This document shows, piece by piece, positions 16,935 to 24,402 of a DNA stretch of 61,518 bases (position 1 is its first letter; the number at the start of each line of letters is the position of its first letter). A model generated the notes under the pieces. That model made no database searches. It was not told the DNA's origin and was given only the letters and a program-made list of their open reading frames with translations. The DNA is from Campylobacter sp. MIT 99-7217 (GTDB lineage Bacteria > Campylobacterota > Campylobacteria > Campylobacterales > Campylobacteraceae), in assembly GCF_006864365.1 (NCBI RefSeq), contig NZ_QHLJ01000008.1, positions 1-61,518 on the forward strand, read 5' to 3'. A program made the position numbers and the translations under genes.

Positions 16935-17617
16935 ATTTTATTAAGCTTAAAAGTCAAATTTTAGCTTATGAGAGTATTTTAGCTGCTCTTAATTCCAATA
17001 AAAGACTTATTTTATTGATAGGAAAAAGTGGTAGCGGTAAGAGTTTTTTACTTGAGTTTCTTGCTAAAAAACATAATTTTTTACTTTTGAATGAACCATT
17101 TTTTGAGGAAAAGACATTTTTAGCAAGCTTATATAAAAAAGCTTTTCATGAGGATAAAATTCTTGATTTTCAAAGTTTATTTGATATTTTAAGAAGTAAA
17201 AAAGAGGATAAATTTATATTTTTACTTGATGAGGTAGGCATGTATGATGAGTGTTTGCTTGAGAAGATTCGTATTTTAAGTGATTTGCATAATGTATATT
17301 TTGTTTTGAGCTTGCATAAAAAACAAGCTTTATTTGAAGAAATGCATTTAAAAAGTAGACTTGGTATAGAGCTTAGGCTTGGGGATTTAAGCTTAGAAGA
17401 ACTTAGGATTTATATTGAACAAAAGCATGAAATAAGTGGATTTAAAAAGGCTCATTTAAAATGGCTTGATAGGGTTTGTTTTTCAAATTTAAGAAGCTTA
17501 GATAAGATTTTTGAAACTTTTTTAAAACTTGAAACCTTTTACCAAAAGGAAAATATTATCAAAAAGCATAAAGAACTTTTAGAACTTTGTGCTTTGCACC
17601 ATAATTTATTAGGATAG
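16931..17617 (+). CDS. ctsP: AAA-type ATPase of the transformation system, CtsP-like
   Basis: The 228-residue protein has a Walker A motif GKSGSGKS (31-38), a Walker B segment FIFLLDEVGMYDE and a helical C-terminus, similar to ExeA/GspA-type ATPases that assist secretins. The ATGA overlap with ctsD suggests translational coupling. In C. jejuni the equivalent Cj1473c is needed for natural transformation. It is predicted to be cytoplasmic, recruited to the membrane by the next gene's product. Confidence 0.8.
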   Translation: MNFIKLKSQILAYESILAALNSNKRLILLIGKSGSGKSFLLEFLAKKHNFLLLNEPFFEEKTFLASLYKKAFHEDKILDFQSLFDILRSKKEDKFIFLLDEVGMYDECLLEKIRILSDLHNVYFVLSLHKKQALFEEMHLKSRLGIELRLGDLSLEELRIYIEQKHEISGFKKAHLKWLDRVCFSNLRSLDKIFETFLKLETFYQKENIIKKHKELLELCALHHNLLG

Positions 17618-17619
17618 TT

Positions 17620-18225
17620 ATGACAAAAACTCAGATCTTAGAACTTGAAGAAAGATATAAAAAATTTAGACTAAAACGCTTGATGAAGAGATTTTTGCTC
17701 ATTATTTCTTGTGTATTTTTATGTTGTGGTCTGTATTTTTTCTTCCTTATGCACCAAGAAAAAGAAGAAGCACTAAATTTAGCTCTTAAAGAAAAGAAAA
17801 ATTTGACTCAAAAACTTGAACTTGCAAAGATAAAAACACAAAAACAAGAAGTTCTTTTACAAAGGCGTATTGACAAAGCAGAAAATGAAAATAAAGAAGA
17901 TACGAAAAAAGAGAAAATTTATGTTCGTGCATATGCCTTAAATCCTGCTCAAACTAAAAGAGATTTTTATAAAAAGCCAAGTTTTAAAAATGCCATTTTA
18001 TTAGCTCATTTTTATTTTGAAAATAAGGCTTATGAAAAGAGTAAATTTTGGGCTTTAAAAGCAAATGAAATTGATAAAAATAACCCAGAGGCTTGGGAAA
18101 TTTTTATCAAGAGCAAGCTTTATTTAGGTCAAAGAAGTGAAGCCTTGCAGGTTTTTACAGCTTATGTAAGTTTTTATAATCCAAGTAATGCACAAGAACT
18201 TAAGGTTTTGCTTGACGAGTTTTAA
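17620..18225 (+). CDS. ctsX: Inner-membrane coiled-coil/TPR-like protein of the transformation locus, CtsX-like
   Basis: The 201-residue protein has a basic N-terminus, one membrane helix at about residues 25-46 (FLLIISCVFLCCGLYFFFL), a charged coiled coil (about 47-100) and a C-terminal TPR-like helical part (NAILLAHFYFENKAYEKSKF ... AWEIFIKSKLYLGQRSEALQ). It lies 2 nt after ctsP. The position equals C. jejuni Cj1472c, which I recall as ctsX. Its end overlaps convergent moeA by 4 nt, and ctsE/ctsF do not follow here. Confidence 0.65.
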   Translation: MTKTQILELEERYKKFRLKRLMKRFLLIISCVFLCCGLYFFFLMHQEKEEALNLALKEKKNLTQKLELAKIKTQKQEVLLQRRIDKAENENKEDTKKEKIYVRAYALNPAQTKRDFYKKPSFKNAILLAHFYFENKAYEKSKFWALKANEIDKNNPEAWEIFIKSKLYLGQRSEALQVFTAYVSFYNPSNAQELKVLLDEF

Positions 18226-19406
18226 GGCATAAGCATGATTTTTACAAGTTCTCCTTTTTTAAGCGAGTTTGGTGCAAGCATTAAAGCACTTTGATGATTT
18301 AAATTTCCTATGATAGCACTTGAGCCTTGTTTTTTGCCCTTTAAATCAGCATAAATTTTACCACCTTCAAAGCTCACATTACAAGCTACAAATTCCAAAA
18401 AAGGCGATTTTTTTTCAAAATCTTCTCTTAAAAAAGCCTCAAAAATATGTATTTTTTCTTGCAAAAGCCAAGAATTTAAGATCTCTCTTGCAAAAAGGCT
18501 AAACATGACCATGGAAGAATAAGGAAAGCCGGGCAGTGCAAGTATAAATTTGTCTTCAAATTTAGCTATTTTGATATGACGACCCGGTTTAACACTAACC
18601 TTGTCAATGATCAGTTCATACTCACGCATAGCCTTTTTCAAAAAGTCAAAATCCCCCATAGAAACCCCACCCGTGCTTACTAAAATATCACAGCTTTTTA
18701 AGGCGTTTGAAAGACTTGTTTTAACAAGATTTTCATCGTCTTTTAAAAGAGGAAAGATAATGGCATTTGCTCCAAGTTTTTTTGCTAGGTTGGCTAGGGC
18801 TATGTGATTTGATGAGCGAATTTGTGCTGGATTTTCTAAGCTTTCTCCCAAATCCTTGATCTCATTTCCACTACTTAAAATTCCAACCACAGGCTTAATA
18901 AAAACAGCGATATGAAAATACCCAAGCTCAGCAAGCAAAGCCAGCTCACTATAAGAAAGCTTTGTGCCTTTGGCTAGCAAAAGCTCGCCTTTTTTATAAC
19001 TTTCTCCTACCTTTCTTACTGCAAAACCAAGATTTACTTTTTCTTTGATTAAGAGCAAATTTTCTTTGATCTCGACATTTTCAATCGGCACAAGGGTATC
19101 ACTACCCTCACACATCAAAGAACCTGTATAAGTTTTCACACAATCCTTGCCCTTTAGGCTAAAACAAGGCATAGAACCTGCCGGGGTCATACCCAAGATA
19201 TCCAAGTTTTCATCTTGTTCGCTAAATTTTATCGCAAAGCCGTCCATTGAAGCTGTAGGATAGGCTGGATAGTCTTGTAAAGCAACGATATCTTCAGCCA
19301 AAATCCTATCTAAACACTGAGTAATGGCTATTTTTTCAATTTTTTCGTAAGATTTGATATGAGAGTGCAAAAGCTCAAGGCTTTGCTCAAAAGGCATTAA
19401 ATTCAT
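18222..19406 (-). CDS. moeA: Molybdopterin molybdenumtransferase
   Basis: MoeA inserts molybdate into adenylylated molybdopterin. Residues match the family: DYPAYPTASMDGFA near residue 42, GSLMCEGSDTLVPIE, the SSGNEI loop, STGGVSMGDFDFLK, and VKPGRHIKIAKF followed by LPGFPYSSMVMF. The 394-aa length is normal. It is followed upstream by a gene on the same strand (8-nt gap) for an isochorismatase-like hydrolase. It converges with the cts genes, a different arrangement from C. jejuni. Confidence 0.93.
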   Translation of the reverse strand: MNLMPFEQSLELLHSHIKSYEKIEKIAITQCLDRILAEDIVALQDYPAYPTASMDGFAIKFSEQDENLDILGMTPAGSMPCFSLKGKDCVKTYTGSLMCEGSDTLVPIENVEIKENLLLIKEKVNLGFAVRKVGESYKKGELLLAKGTKLSYSELALLAELGYFHIAVFIKPVVGILSSGNEIKDLGESLENPAQIRSSNHIALANLAKKLGANAIIFPLLKDDENLVKTSLSNALKSCDILVSTGGVSMGDFDFLKKAMREYELIIDKVSVKPGRHIKIAKFEDKFILALPGFPYSSMVMFSLFAREILNSWLLQEKIHIFEAFLREDFEKKSPFLEFVACNVSFEGGKIYADLKGKKQGSSAIIGNLNHQSALMLAPNSLKKGELVKIMLMP

Positions 19407-19413
19407 CTTTTTT

Positions 19414-20010
19414 TCACTTTATCAAGCCACTAATGGCTTTAAAATTTTCATTTTTTGCATCAAGCATGTGTCCAAAAAGCACACTTTCAACATTGGTAAT
19501 ATTTGCTCCTAGATCCCTCATTAGCTCTAGAGCATTTTGATGATTTTCTTTTGCTCTGGAACTTAAACAATCTTCAATAAGCCAAATCTTATAACCAAGC
19601 TCTAAAGCATGAATAACACTTTGAAGCACGCAAACATGAGTTTCTATACCAAAGATAAACAAATTTTTAGGAGCTTGTTCTTTGATGAAGGCACAAATTT
19701 GCTCATCTGCAAAGACAGAAAAAGAGATTTTTTCCAAGAGCTTGCATTGAGGTTTTGGACTATGTTTTTCAAGTTTGCTCAAATCCTCAATGCTTTCAAA
19801 CTCTATTTGTTTGCAGGTTGAACCAAGCCCTTTTGGGTATTGTTCAGTAATAAGAGTTTTTATACCAAAAATTTGAGCAGCTTTAAGTAGGGTATTTGCA
19901 TTTTTAAGCACCTTATCTTTGTAACACATCACAGGAATCAGCCTTTCTTGGATATCAATACCCAAAAAAAGCGAATTTGAAGCATCAAAAAGACTTGTTT
20001 TTGATTTCAT
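19414..20010 (-). CDS. Isochorismatase-family cysteine hydrolase
   Basis: A 198-residue hydrolase with the family's catalytic pattern: Asp in FLGIDIQERLIPVM, a Lys region (KLEKHSPKP), and the nucleophilic Cys in FIFGIETHVCVLQSV. It resembles YcaC-type proteins rather than the nicotinamidase PncA. The true substrate is unknown. It is the first gene of a pair with moeA; a functional link to molybdenum cofactor synthesis is not evident. Confidence 0.8.
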   Translation of the reverse strand: MKSKTSLFDASNSLFLGIDIQERLIPVMCYKDKVLKNANTLLKAAQIFGIKTLITEQYPKGLGSTCKQIEFESIEDLSKLEKHSPKPQCKLLEKISFSVFADEQICAFIKEQAPKNLFIFGIETHVCVLQSVIHALELGYKIWLIEDCLSSRAKENHQNALELMRDLGANITNVESVLFGHMLDAKNENFKAISGLIK

Positions 20011-20118
20011 AGTCTCTCCTTTTTGCTTTGATTATAGCTTTAAAATGATTAATTATGCTTGAAATCATTGAAATTTATATGCTTTTTATCATTCAAAGCT
20101 TTTTAAGCTTTTTTTCGT

Positions 20119-20127
20119 TATTATCAT
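20119..20127 (+). promoter_or_regulatory. Putative -10 region of the SRP RNA gene
   Basis: TATTATCAT ends 5 nt before the predicted 5' end of the RNA. Both TATTAT and TATCAT could be the -10 hexamer. Confidence 0.45.
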
Positions 20128-20131
20128 TTTG

Positions 20132-20239
20132 CTCTTTCTTAGACCTGTGCAATGCTATTTTTAAGCACCGCTTCAGGGTGGGAACACAGCAGAGCACTTG
20201 ATCTTAGTGTGTGCCGCAGTCATCTGGGAAAGGGTTTTT
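20132..20239 (+). ncRNA. ffs: Signal recognition particle RNA (small bacterial 4.5S type)
   Basis: The SRP domain IV hairpin is visible: TCAGG, a GUG/CAC stem capped by a GGAA tetraloop (20181-20184), then AGCAG. The ends close with an 11-bp helix, CTCTTTCTTAG (20132-20142) with CTGGGAAAGGG (20224-20234), allowing G-U pairs, followed by TTTTT. This gives an RNA of about 103 nt, close to E. coli 4.5S RNA. It partners with Ffh to target membrane proteins. Only this strand has the GGAA loop. Exact ends are inferred from the helix. Confidence 0.85.
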
Positions 20240-21494
20240 ACTCGGTTTTTATCTCTAAAATTTTATAAAGATTAAAATACTGCATAAATTCTTCACAGAT
20301 TTCATAAAAATTTACAGCTTGAATGCTGGGCTGATCTTTGAAAAACTCAAACATTCCCAAAAATCCGCTCTCAAGCTCCCTAGATTTTACCCCATAGCTT
20401 ATGGAAAGTCCAGCTTCTATGAAAGCAGCGATTTTATCGCAATACTTCAGTGCTTTGCCATCAATTGCTCCAAGTTCGTTTTCATTGCATGAGTTTAAAC
20501 TCCCGCTAAAAGCACTTGCAATGCCGTTTTTAAAGATACGATTTTCAAACTCGTTTTTGATAAATTTAACGCCCTCGCTCGTTTCTTCCTTTCTAATGCC
20601 CAAAATATAGGCAAATTCATCTTTTAAATCACTTGGCACAAAGGGTAAAATTCTATCATTAATAAGCTTCATTTCATATTCGCCAATAAGCTCGTGAAGT
20701 CCCTCAATGCCGTATTTTACAGGGCTTATAATATCTCTTGTAAGACTTTCAGGAAGATCATGAAACAAGGCACAATAAAAATTATTCTCAAGCCTCTTAT
20801 CGCAAGCTTTAATTTTAAGCGAGTAAAAATAGCTCAAAATCGCCACCACAAGCATATGGCCAAGCACGGCTGTTTCTGGAATTCTAGGCGTTTGCGCCCA
20901 ACGCTTTTGAAAGCGAAGTCTCCCGCTTAGATCGATAATTTTAGCAATTTTTTGATTTAAAGCAATTTTCCTAGCCCCAATGAGTTCATAATAATCCTCC
21001 AGCTCCTCCTCGACCTTATTTTTAATCTCATCAATATCATTTAAAAAAGCTGAGGTTTGATACACTATGTTAAATTCCCATTTTGTCGCAAAATACGAAG
21101 CAGCCTTTAAAATGAGTCTTTCTTTGGCGTATTCTTTCGAGTTTAAATAGCTCTCAAAACGGCTTAAAAACGCTCCTTCTTCGATATCCTCGATCAAAGG
21201 CTCGATCTTGCTTAAAACCCAAGCATTGACCTCATCTTTTTTTTGACGCACGATTTCGTGATACACATCAGGGCGGATATCAGTTACCACAACACGGCTT
21301 AAAAACTCGAAAATTCCACCCTCGATAATCACCCTCATATCCACATCTTTTTCCATTTTTGCGATAAAATAAGCGATGATAAATTTATGAGCTTGCTTAT
21401 CAAGTTCGACTAAATTTGCCATTCTAGGATAATCATTCCAGCGACTTATAGAAGCAGCTTTGAAAATATGTTCGATTAAATTTACACTTATCAT
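20238..21494 (-). CDS. HD-domain protein (YfbR-like putative phosphohydrolase)
   Basis: I take the ATG at 21494 (after AAGGATC) as start, giving 418 residues, rather than the longer frame from 21527. The HD signature is in the centre: H of GHMLVVAIL, FYCALFHDLPESLTRDI (HD pair), and further Asp in IDGKALKYCDKIAAFIEA. HD-domain proteins of this type hydrolyse nucleotide monophosphates or related phosphoesters. It is divergent from queC, like Cj0015c/Cj0016 in C. jejuni (from memory). Its stop touches the end of the SRP RNA terminator. Confidence 0.8.
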   Translation of the reverse strand: MISVNLIEHIFKAASISRWNDYPRMANLVELDKQAHKFIIAYFIAKMEKDVDMRVIIEGGIFEFLSRVVVTDIRPDVYHEIVRQKKDEVNAWVLSKIEPLIEDIEEGAFLSRFESYLNSKEYAKERLILKAASYFATKWEFNIVYQTSAFLNDIDEIKNKVEEELEDYYELIGARKIALNQKIAKIIDLSGRLRFQKRWAQTPRIPETAVLGHMLVVAILSYFYSLKIKACDKRLENNFYCALFHDLPESLTRDIISPVKYGIEGLHELIGEYEMKLINDRILPFVPSDLKDEFAYILGIRKEETSEGVKFIKNEFENRIFKNGIASAFSGSLNSCNENELGAIDGKALKYCDKIAAFIEAGLSISYGVKSRELESGFLGMFEFFKDQPSIQAVNFYEICEEFMQYFNLYKILEIKTE

Positions 21495-21605
21495 TGTTTG
21501 ATCCTTATTTTTTCGTAATTTTAACACAATTTAACCAAGCTTTTGCCTATCAAATTTAAAAAATTTAGCTAAAATCCTAAACGCAAAAAATTTAAAGGAT
21601 AAAAA

Positions 21606-22289
21606 ATGAGCAAAAAAGCCCTTTGTATCATCAGTGGCGGTATGGACAGCACGCTTTGTGCGTATTTAGCAAAAAAGCAAGGTTATGAGATCATAGCGCT
21701 TCACTTTGACTATCTTCAACGCACGGAAGATAAAGAAAGGCGGTGTTTTGAGCAAATTTGCAAGGCTTTAAATGTGAGTAAATCTTACATTTTAGACGCT
21801 CATTTTATCAAGCAAATCGGTGCAAATGCCCTTACTGACACGGGTTTAGCCATTCCAAAAAATGAGCTTAACAAAGGAGAAAATCCACCCATTACCTATG
21901 TGCCTTTTAGAAATGGCATTTTTTTGAGCATAGCCGGAAGCTTGGCAGAAAAGGAAGCTTGCGAAAGCATTTTTATAGGCGTGGTTGAAGAAGATGGCAG
22001 TGGCTATCCAGATTGCACGAAAAGTTTTATTAAACAGGCTCAAAATTTCATTAACGAGGGAACGAGTAAGAATTTTAAAGTAAGCCTTGAAGCCCCTTTA
22101 CTTGAGCTTAATAAGGGACAAATCGTAGCCCTAGCACTGCAAGAAAATGTACCCTTAGAGCTTACTTGGTCTTGCTATGAGAGCGAGGATATGGCTTGCG
22201 GGGAGTGTGATAGCTGCTTGCTTAGACTAAGAGGCTTTGAAAAAGCAGGTGTGAAAGATAAGATAAAATATAAGAAGCTAGAAATTTAA
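21606..22289 (+). CDS. queC: 7-cyano-7-deazaguanine synthase
   Basis: QueC makes preQ0 from carboxydeazaguanine, ammonia and ATP in the queuosine pathway. The PP-loop SGGMDST is at residues 10-16, and the zinc ligands are a C-terminal cysteine set, [20 protein letters not shown]. The 227-residue length is normal. The upstream region contains TAAAAT as a probable -10 box. queH, a later step of the same pathway, lies about 5 kb further on the other strand. Confidence 0.95.
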   Translation: MSKKALCIISGGMDSTLCAYLAKKQGYEIIALHFDYLQRTEDKERRCFEQICKALNVSKSYILDAHFIKQIGANALTDTGLAIPKNELNKGENPPITYVPFRNGIFLSIAGSLAEKEACESIFIGVVEEDGSGYPDCTKSFIKQAQNFINEGTSKNFKVSLEAPLLELNKGQIVALALQENVPLELTWSCYESEDMACGECDSCLLRLRGFEKAGVKDKIKYKKLEI

Positions 22290-22423
22290 GACAAGGAAGA
22301 AATGTATTTTCTTTCTTTGGGATTTGGCTTACCAGCTTTTTGTGCCATTTTTTAAAAAAGTTTAGGACAACTAAAGATTTTAAAAAAAGGTAAGCTTTTA
22401 ATCTTGCTTTAAAGCAAAAACAA

Positions 22424-22429
22424 TATAAT
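22424..22429 (+). promoter_or_regulatory. -10 box before the MazE-like gene
   Basis: An exact TATAAT, 31 nt before the ATG at 22461, with a ribosome binding site GAAAGG. Confidence 0.55.
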
Positions 22430-22460
22430 TATTTTGTAATTACTTTTTGAAAGGCAAATC

Positions 22461-22778
22461 ATGGTTAAACTTATCAAAATAGGCAATTCACAAGGCATAA
22501 GATTACCTAAAAATATCATCGAAGAAGCTAAGTTGCAAGATTGTGAAATTGCACTTAAGCTTTGTGATGAAGGGCTTTTGCTCAAGCCTTTAAAAGCAAG
22601 TAGAAAGGGCTGGGACAATGAACAGCTTAAAGATGCTTTAATGATGCGCTTAACTTTACCCGATAAAAAAGGCTTTGATCTTTGCGATCAAATAAGACGC
22701 GTTAAAACAAGGAGTAAAAGACTTGAAGAAAAAGAAATAAAAAAACTAGAAAGCATTTTAAGAGAAATGTTTGAGTAA
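22461..22778 (+). CDS. MazE/AbrB-like antitoxin apparently fused to a MazF-like C-terminal remnant
   Basis: Residues 1-48 form an AbrB/MazE swapped-hairpin DNA-binding domain (VKLIKIGNSQGIRLPKNII), followed by a MazE-like GWDNEQLKDA. The remaining ~35 residues, FDLCDQIRRVKTRSKRL then EKEIKKLESILREMF, resemble the C-terminus of MazF/PemK toxins (CDQIRTV...RL...LSEEEM). Most of the toxin would then be missing. The reading frame has its own promoter and ribosome binding site, so it may still be expressed. An alternative is an orphan transcription regulator with an unrelated tail. Confidence is high for the first domain and moderate for the fusion. Confidence 0.65.
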   Translation: MVKLIKIGNSQGIRLPKNIIEEAKLQDCEIALKLCDEGLLLKPLKASRKGWDNEQLKDALMMRLTLPDKKGFDLCDQIRRVKTRSKRLEEKEIKKLESILREMFE

Positions 22779-22797
22779 AAGCCTTTTTTAAATCATT

Positions 22798-22869
22798 TCA
22801 TATCCTGTATCCGCTAAGGACAAAGCCTGAAAAGGCACAAAGTGCAATTATGATAGCAAATCGCTTCAT
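22798..22869 (-). CDS. Possible tiny hydrophobic peptide
   Basis: A 23-codon frame with a lysine/arginine start and one hydrophobic stretch (KRFAIIIALCAFSGFVLSG). It looks like a signal or lipoprotein leader but has no lipobox cysteine (GYR instead). It may be the stub of a decayed lipoprotein gene. The ribosome binding site is weak (reverse strand AAGAAGC). Confidence 0.25.
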   Translation of the reverse strand: MKRFAIIIALCAFSGFVLSGYRI

Positions 22870-23014
22870 TTTAGCTTCTTAATTTTTGATAGCTGTATTT
22901 TAATTTATTATATTTAAAAAATATTAAGACAAGAAAAGCATTAAGGCTGAGATTTTATCTTGATAGATTTTAATAATAAATAAAATAAAACACACAAGAA
23001 TTATAGCCCTTCTC

Positions 23015-23040
23015 CCTAAGAATTTGCTTAAATTCTTAGG
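23015..23040. terminator. Perfect hairpin after the MBL-fold hydrolase gene
   Basis: CCTAAGAATTT and AAATTCTTAGG form an 11-bp stem with a 4-nt loop, 19 nt beyond the minus-strand gene's stop. No immediate T-run is present on the minus strand. Confidence 0.45.
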
Positions 23041-23058
23041 TGTAAAATAGCCTTTAGC

Positions 23059-24138
23059 TTAGTTTTCGTCCCACCATTTTTCTTTTAAACTCTCATCAAA
23101 TTCCTTATCAAGCTCGATGAGTTGTCCTATTTTTGGCGTAAGATAGGGCAAATGAAGCTCTTTAAAGGCTGAGTGCAAAAATTTCACAGGCTCGTTCCAG
23201 CCATGAGTACCAGCCTTAAACCTCGCCCAATGGATACTCATCACAGCCTTTGCGTTAAGATCATGGGCTTCTTTTACGATTTGCTCAGGAAAAGAATGCG
23301 AGCTTTGCCAAGCCTTGTTAAAATGTCCGCTTTCAAGGCAAGCAAGATCAAAGCCTCCAAAAAGATCGCCGATTTTCTTAAAATGCGTAGCATAGCCTCC
23401 ATCAGCACTCCAAAAAAGTCTTTTCACTCCAAATTTTCCGCTAAACTCAAAGACAAAAGAAGCCCAAAGACTTTTGTTAAAACCATCTCCCCTGTTTGAA
23501 TTGTGCTGTGAGGGTGTGGCGATGATTTTGACACTTTCATTTTTCCCACACTCAAATAAAGCTCCTTGCCACCAGTCAAACTCAGCTATGCGTTCGCTTT
23601 CAATGCCAAATTTTTTTAAGTATTGTCCTACTTTTAGAGGAGCGATAAAAAGTGTGGCTTTATTTTTAAGAGCTAAAATGCTTTTTTTATCCAGATGATC
23701 AAAATGCGAATGCGTGATTAAAACAGCAAAGACCTCGCCAAAGTCTTCAGCTTTAAAACAATGCGTTTGTTTAAAGGCTTGATTGATAAATTTAATGGGC
23801 GAAGCGTGCATAGTAAAAAGCGGATCAATGAGAATTTTAAAATTTCTAAATGCTAAAAAGGCTGAAGAATGTCCAAGCCATGCTAAAACAGGGCTTTGAA
23901 AAGATTTTTTAAAATCGCTTTTTACGAAAGGAAGTTTTGTTTTGGGTGAGGCGTTTTTTACTTGGGTTGTGTAGTAGTTAATGACTTGTTTTAGGGCTAC
24001 TTTTGGTGGAAAAATGGCTTCTTTGCTTTCGTTTGCAAAGATGAGCTGTCCCTTGTGTAAAATTTGATTTGCCTTATTTTGTCCCTCTATTTCTATGCTT
24101 TTTACCGAAATTTTATGATCATTTGTATATTTTTCCAA
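23059..24138 (-). CDS. Metallo-beta-lactamase-fold hydrolase (UlaG/NAPE-PLD-like)
   Basis: The 359-residue protein has the zinc motif HSHFDH (in AVLITHSHFDHLDKKS) and downstream ligands in ATPSQHNSNRGDGFN, WSADGGYATHFKKIG and VMSIHWARFKAGTHGWNEP. The arrangement resembles NAPE-hydrolysing phospholipase D and RomA-type proteins, which act on phosphodiester or lactone bonds. No signal peptide is visible. Substrate unknown. It stands alone on its strand, with a 260-bp gap to the divergent autotransporter gene. Confidence 0.82.
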   Translation of the reverse strand: MEKYTNDHKISVKSIEIEGQNKANQILHKGQLIFANESKEAIFPPKVALKQVINYYTTQVKNASPKTKLPFVKSDFKKSFQSPVLAWLGHSSAFLAFRNFKILIDPLFTMHASPIKFINQAFKQTHCFKAEDFGEVFAVLITHSHFDHLDKKSILALKNKATLFIAPLKVGQYLKKFGIESERIAEFDWWQGALFECGKNESVKIIATPSQHNSNRGDGFNKSLWASFVFEFSGKFGVKRLFWSADGGYATHFKKIGDLFGGFDLACLESGHFNKAWQSSHSFPEQIVKEAHDLNAKAVMSIHWARFKAGTHGWNEPVKFLHSAFKELHLPYLTPKIGQLIELDKEFDESLKEKWWDEN

Positions 24139-24316
24139 AGATAAAGCCTTAAAAAATAATATGTGAAATTGTAACTTAAATTTATAAATTCAGCTTCAAA
24201 GAATTTAAGAAATTTTTTATATTTTGAAGATATTTTTTAGTTTAGTTTAAGTTTTTTTAAATTTTTTGTAAAAAAAGCTAAAAAATTTAAAATTTTTTGC
24301 CGTATTAACTTTAACA

Positions 24317-24336
24317 TTTTTTTTTTTTTGTAAAAT
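24317..24336 (+). promoter_or_regulatory. T13 tract abutting a -10 box upstream of the autotransporter gene
   Basis: Thirteen T residues (24317-24329) are followed by G and then TAAAAT (24331-24336), a plausible -10 element. A homopolymer here can change length by slippage and alter promoter geometry. The rest of the gap (24139-24316) is very AT-rich with nothing else recognised. Confidence 0.5.
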
Positions 24337-24345
24337 AATAAACTT

Positions 24346-24402
24346 ATGCTTTTAAAATTTGCTTTGAAAGCGGTAAGAAAGAAATTTGGGATAAAAAATT
24401 GA
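24346..24402 (+). CDS. Possible leader peptide overlapping the autotransporter start
   Basis: An 18-codon frame (MLLKFALKAVRKKFGIKN) starts at ATG 24346, shortly after the predicted transcription start. Its TGA overlaps the TTG start of the autotransporter (TTGA at 24399-24402). It could couple or limit translation, or be the displaced N-terminus of the autotransporter after a frameshift. There is no strong ribosome binding site. Confidence 0.3.
   Translation: MLLKFALKAVRKKFGIKN

Noticed and set aside
20130-20240. SRP RNA on the minus strand
   Set aside because: The GGAA tetraloop and AGCAG motif exist only on the plus strand, and the T-run follows on that strand.
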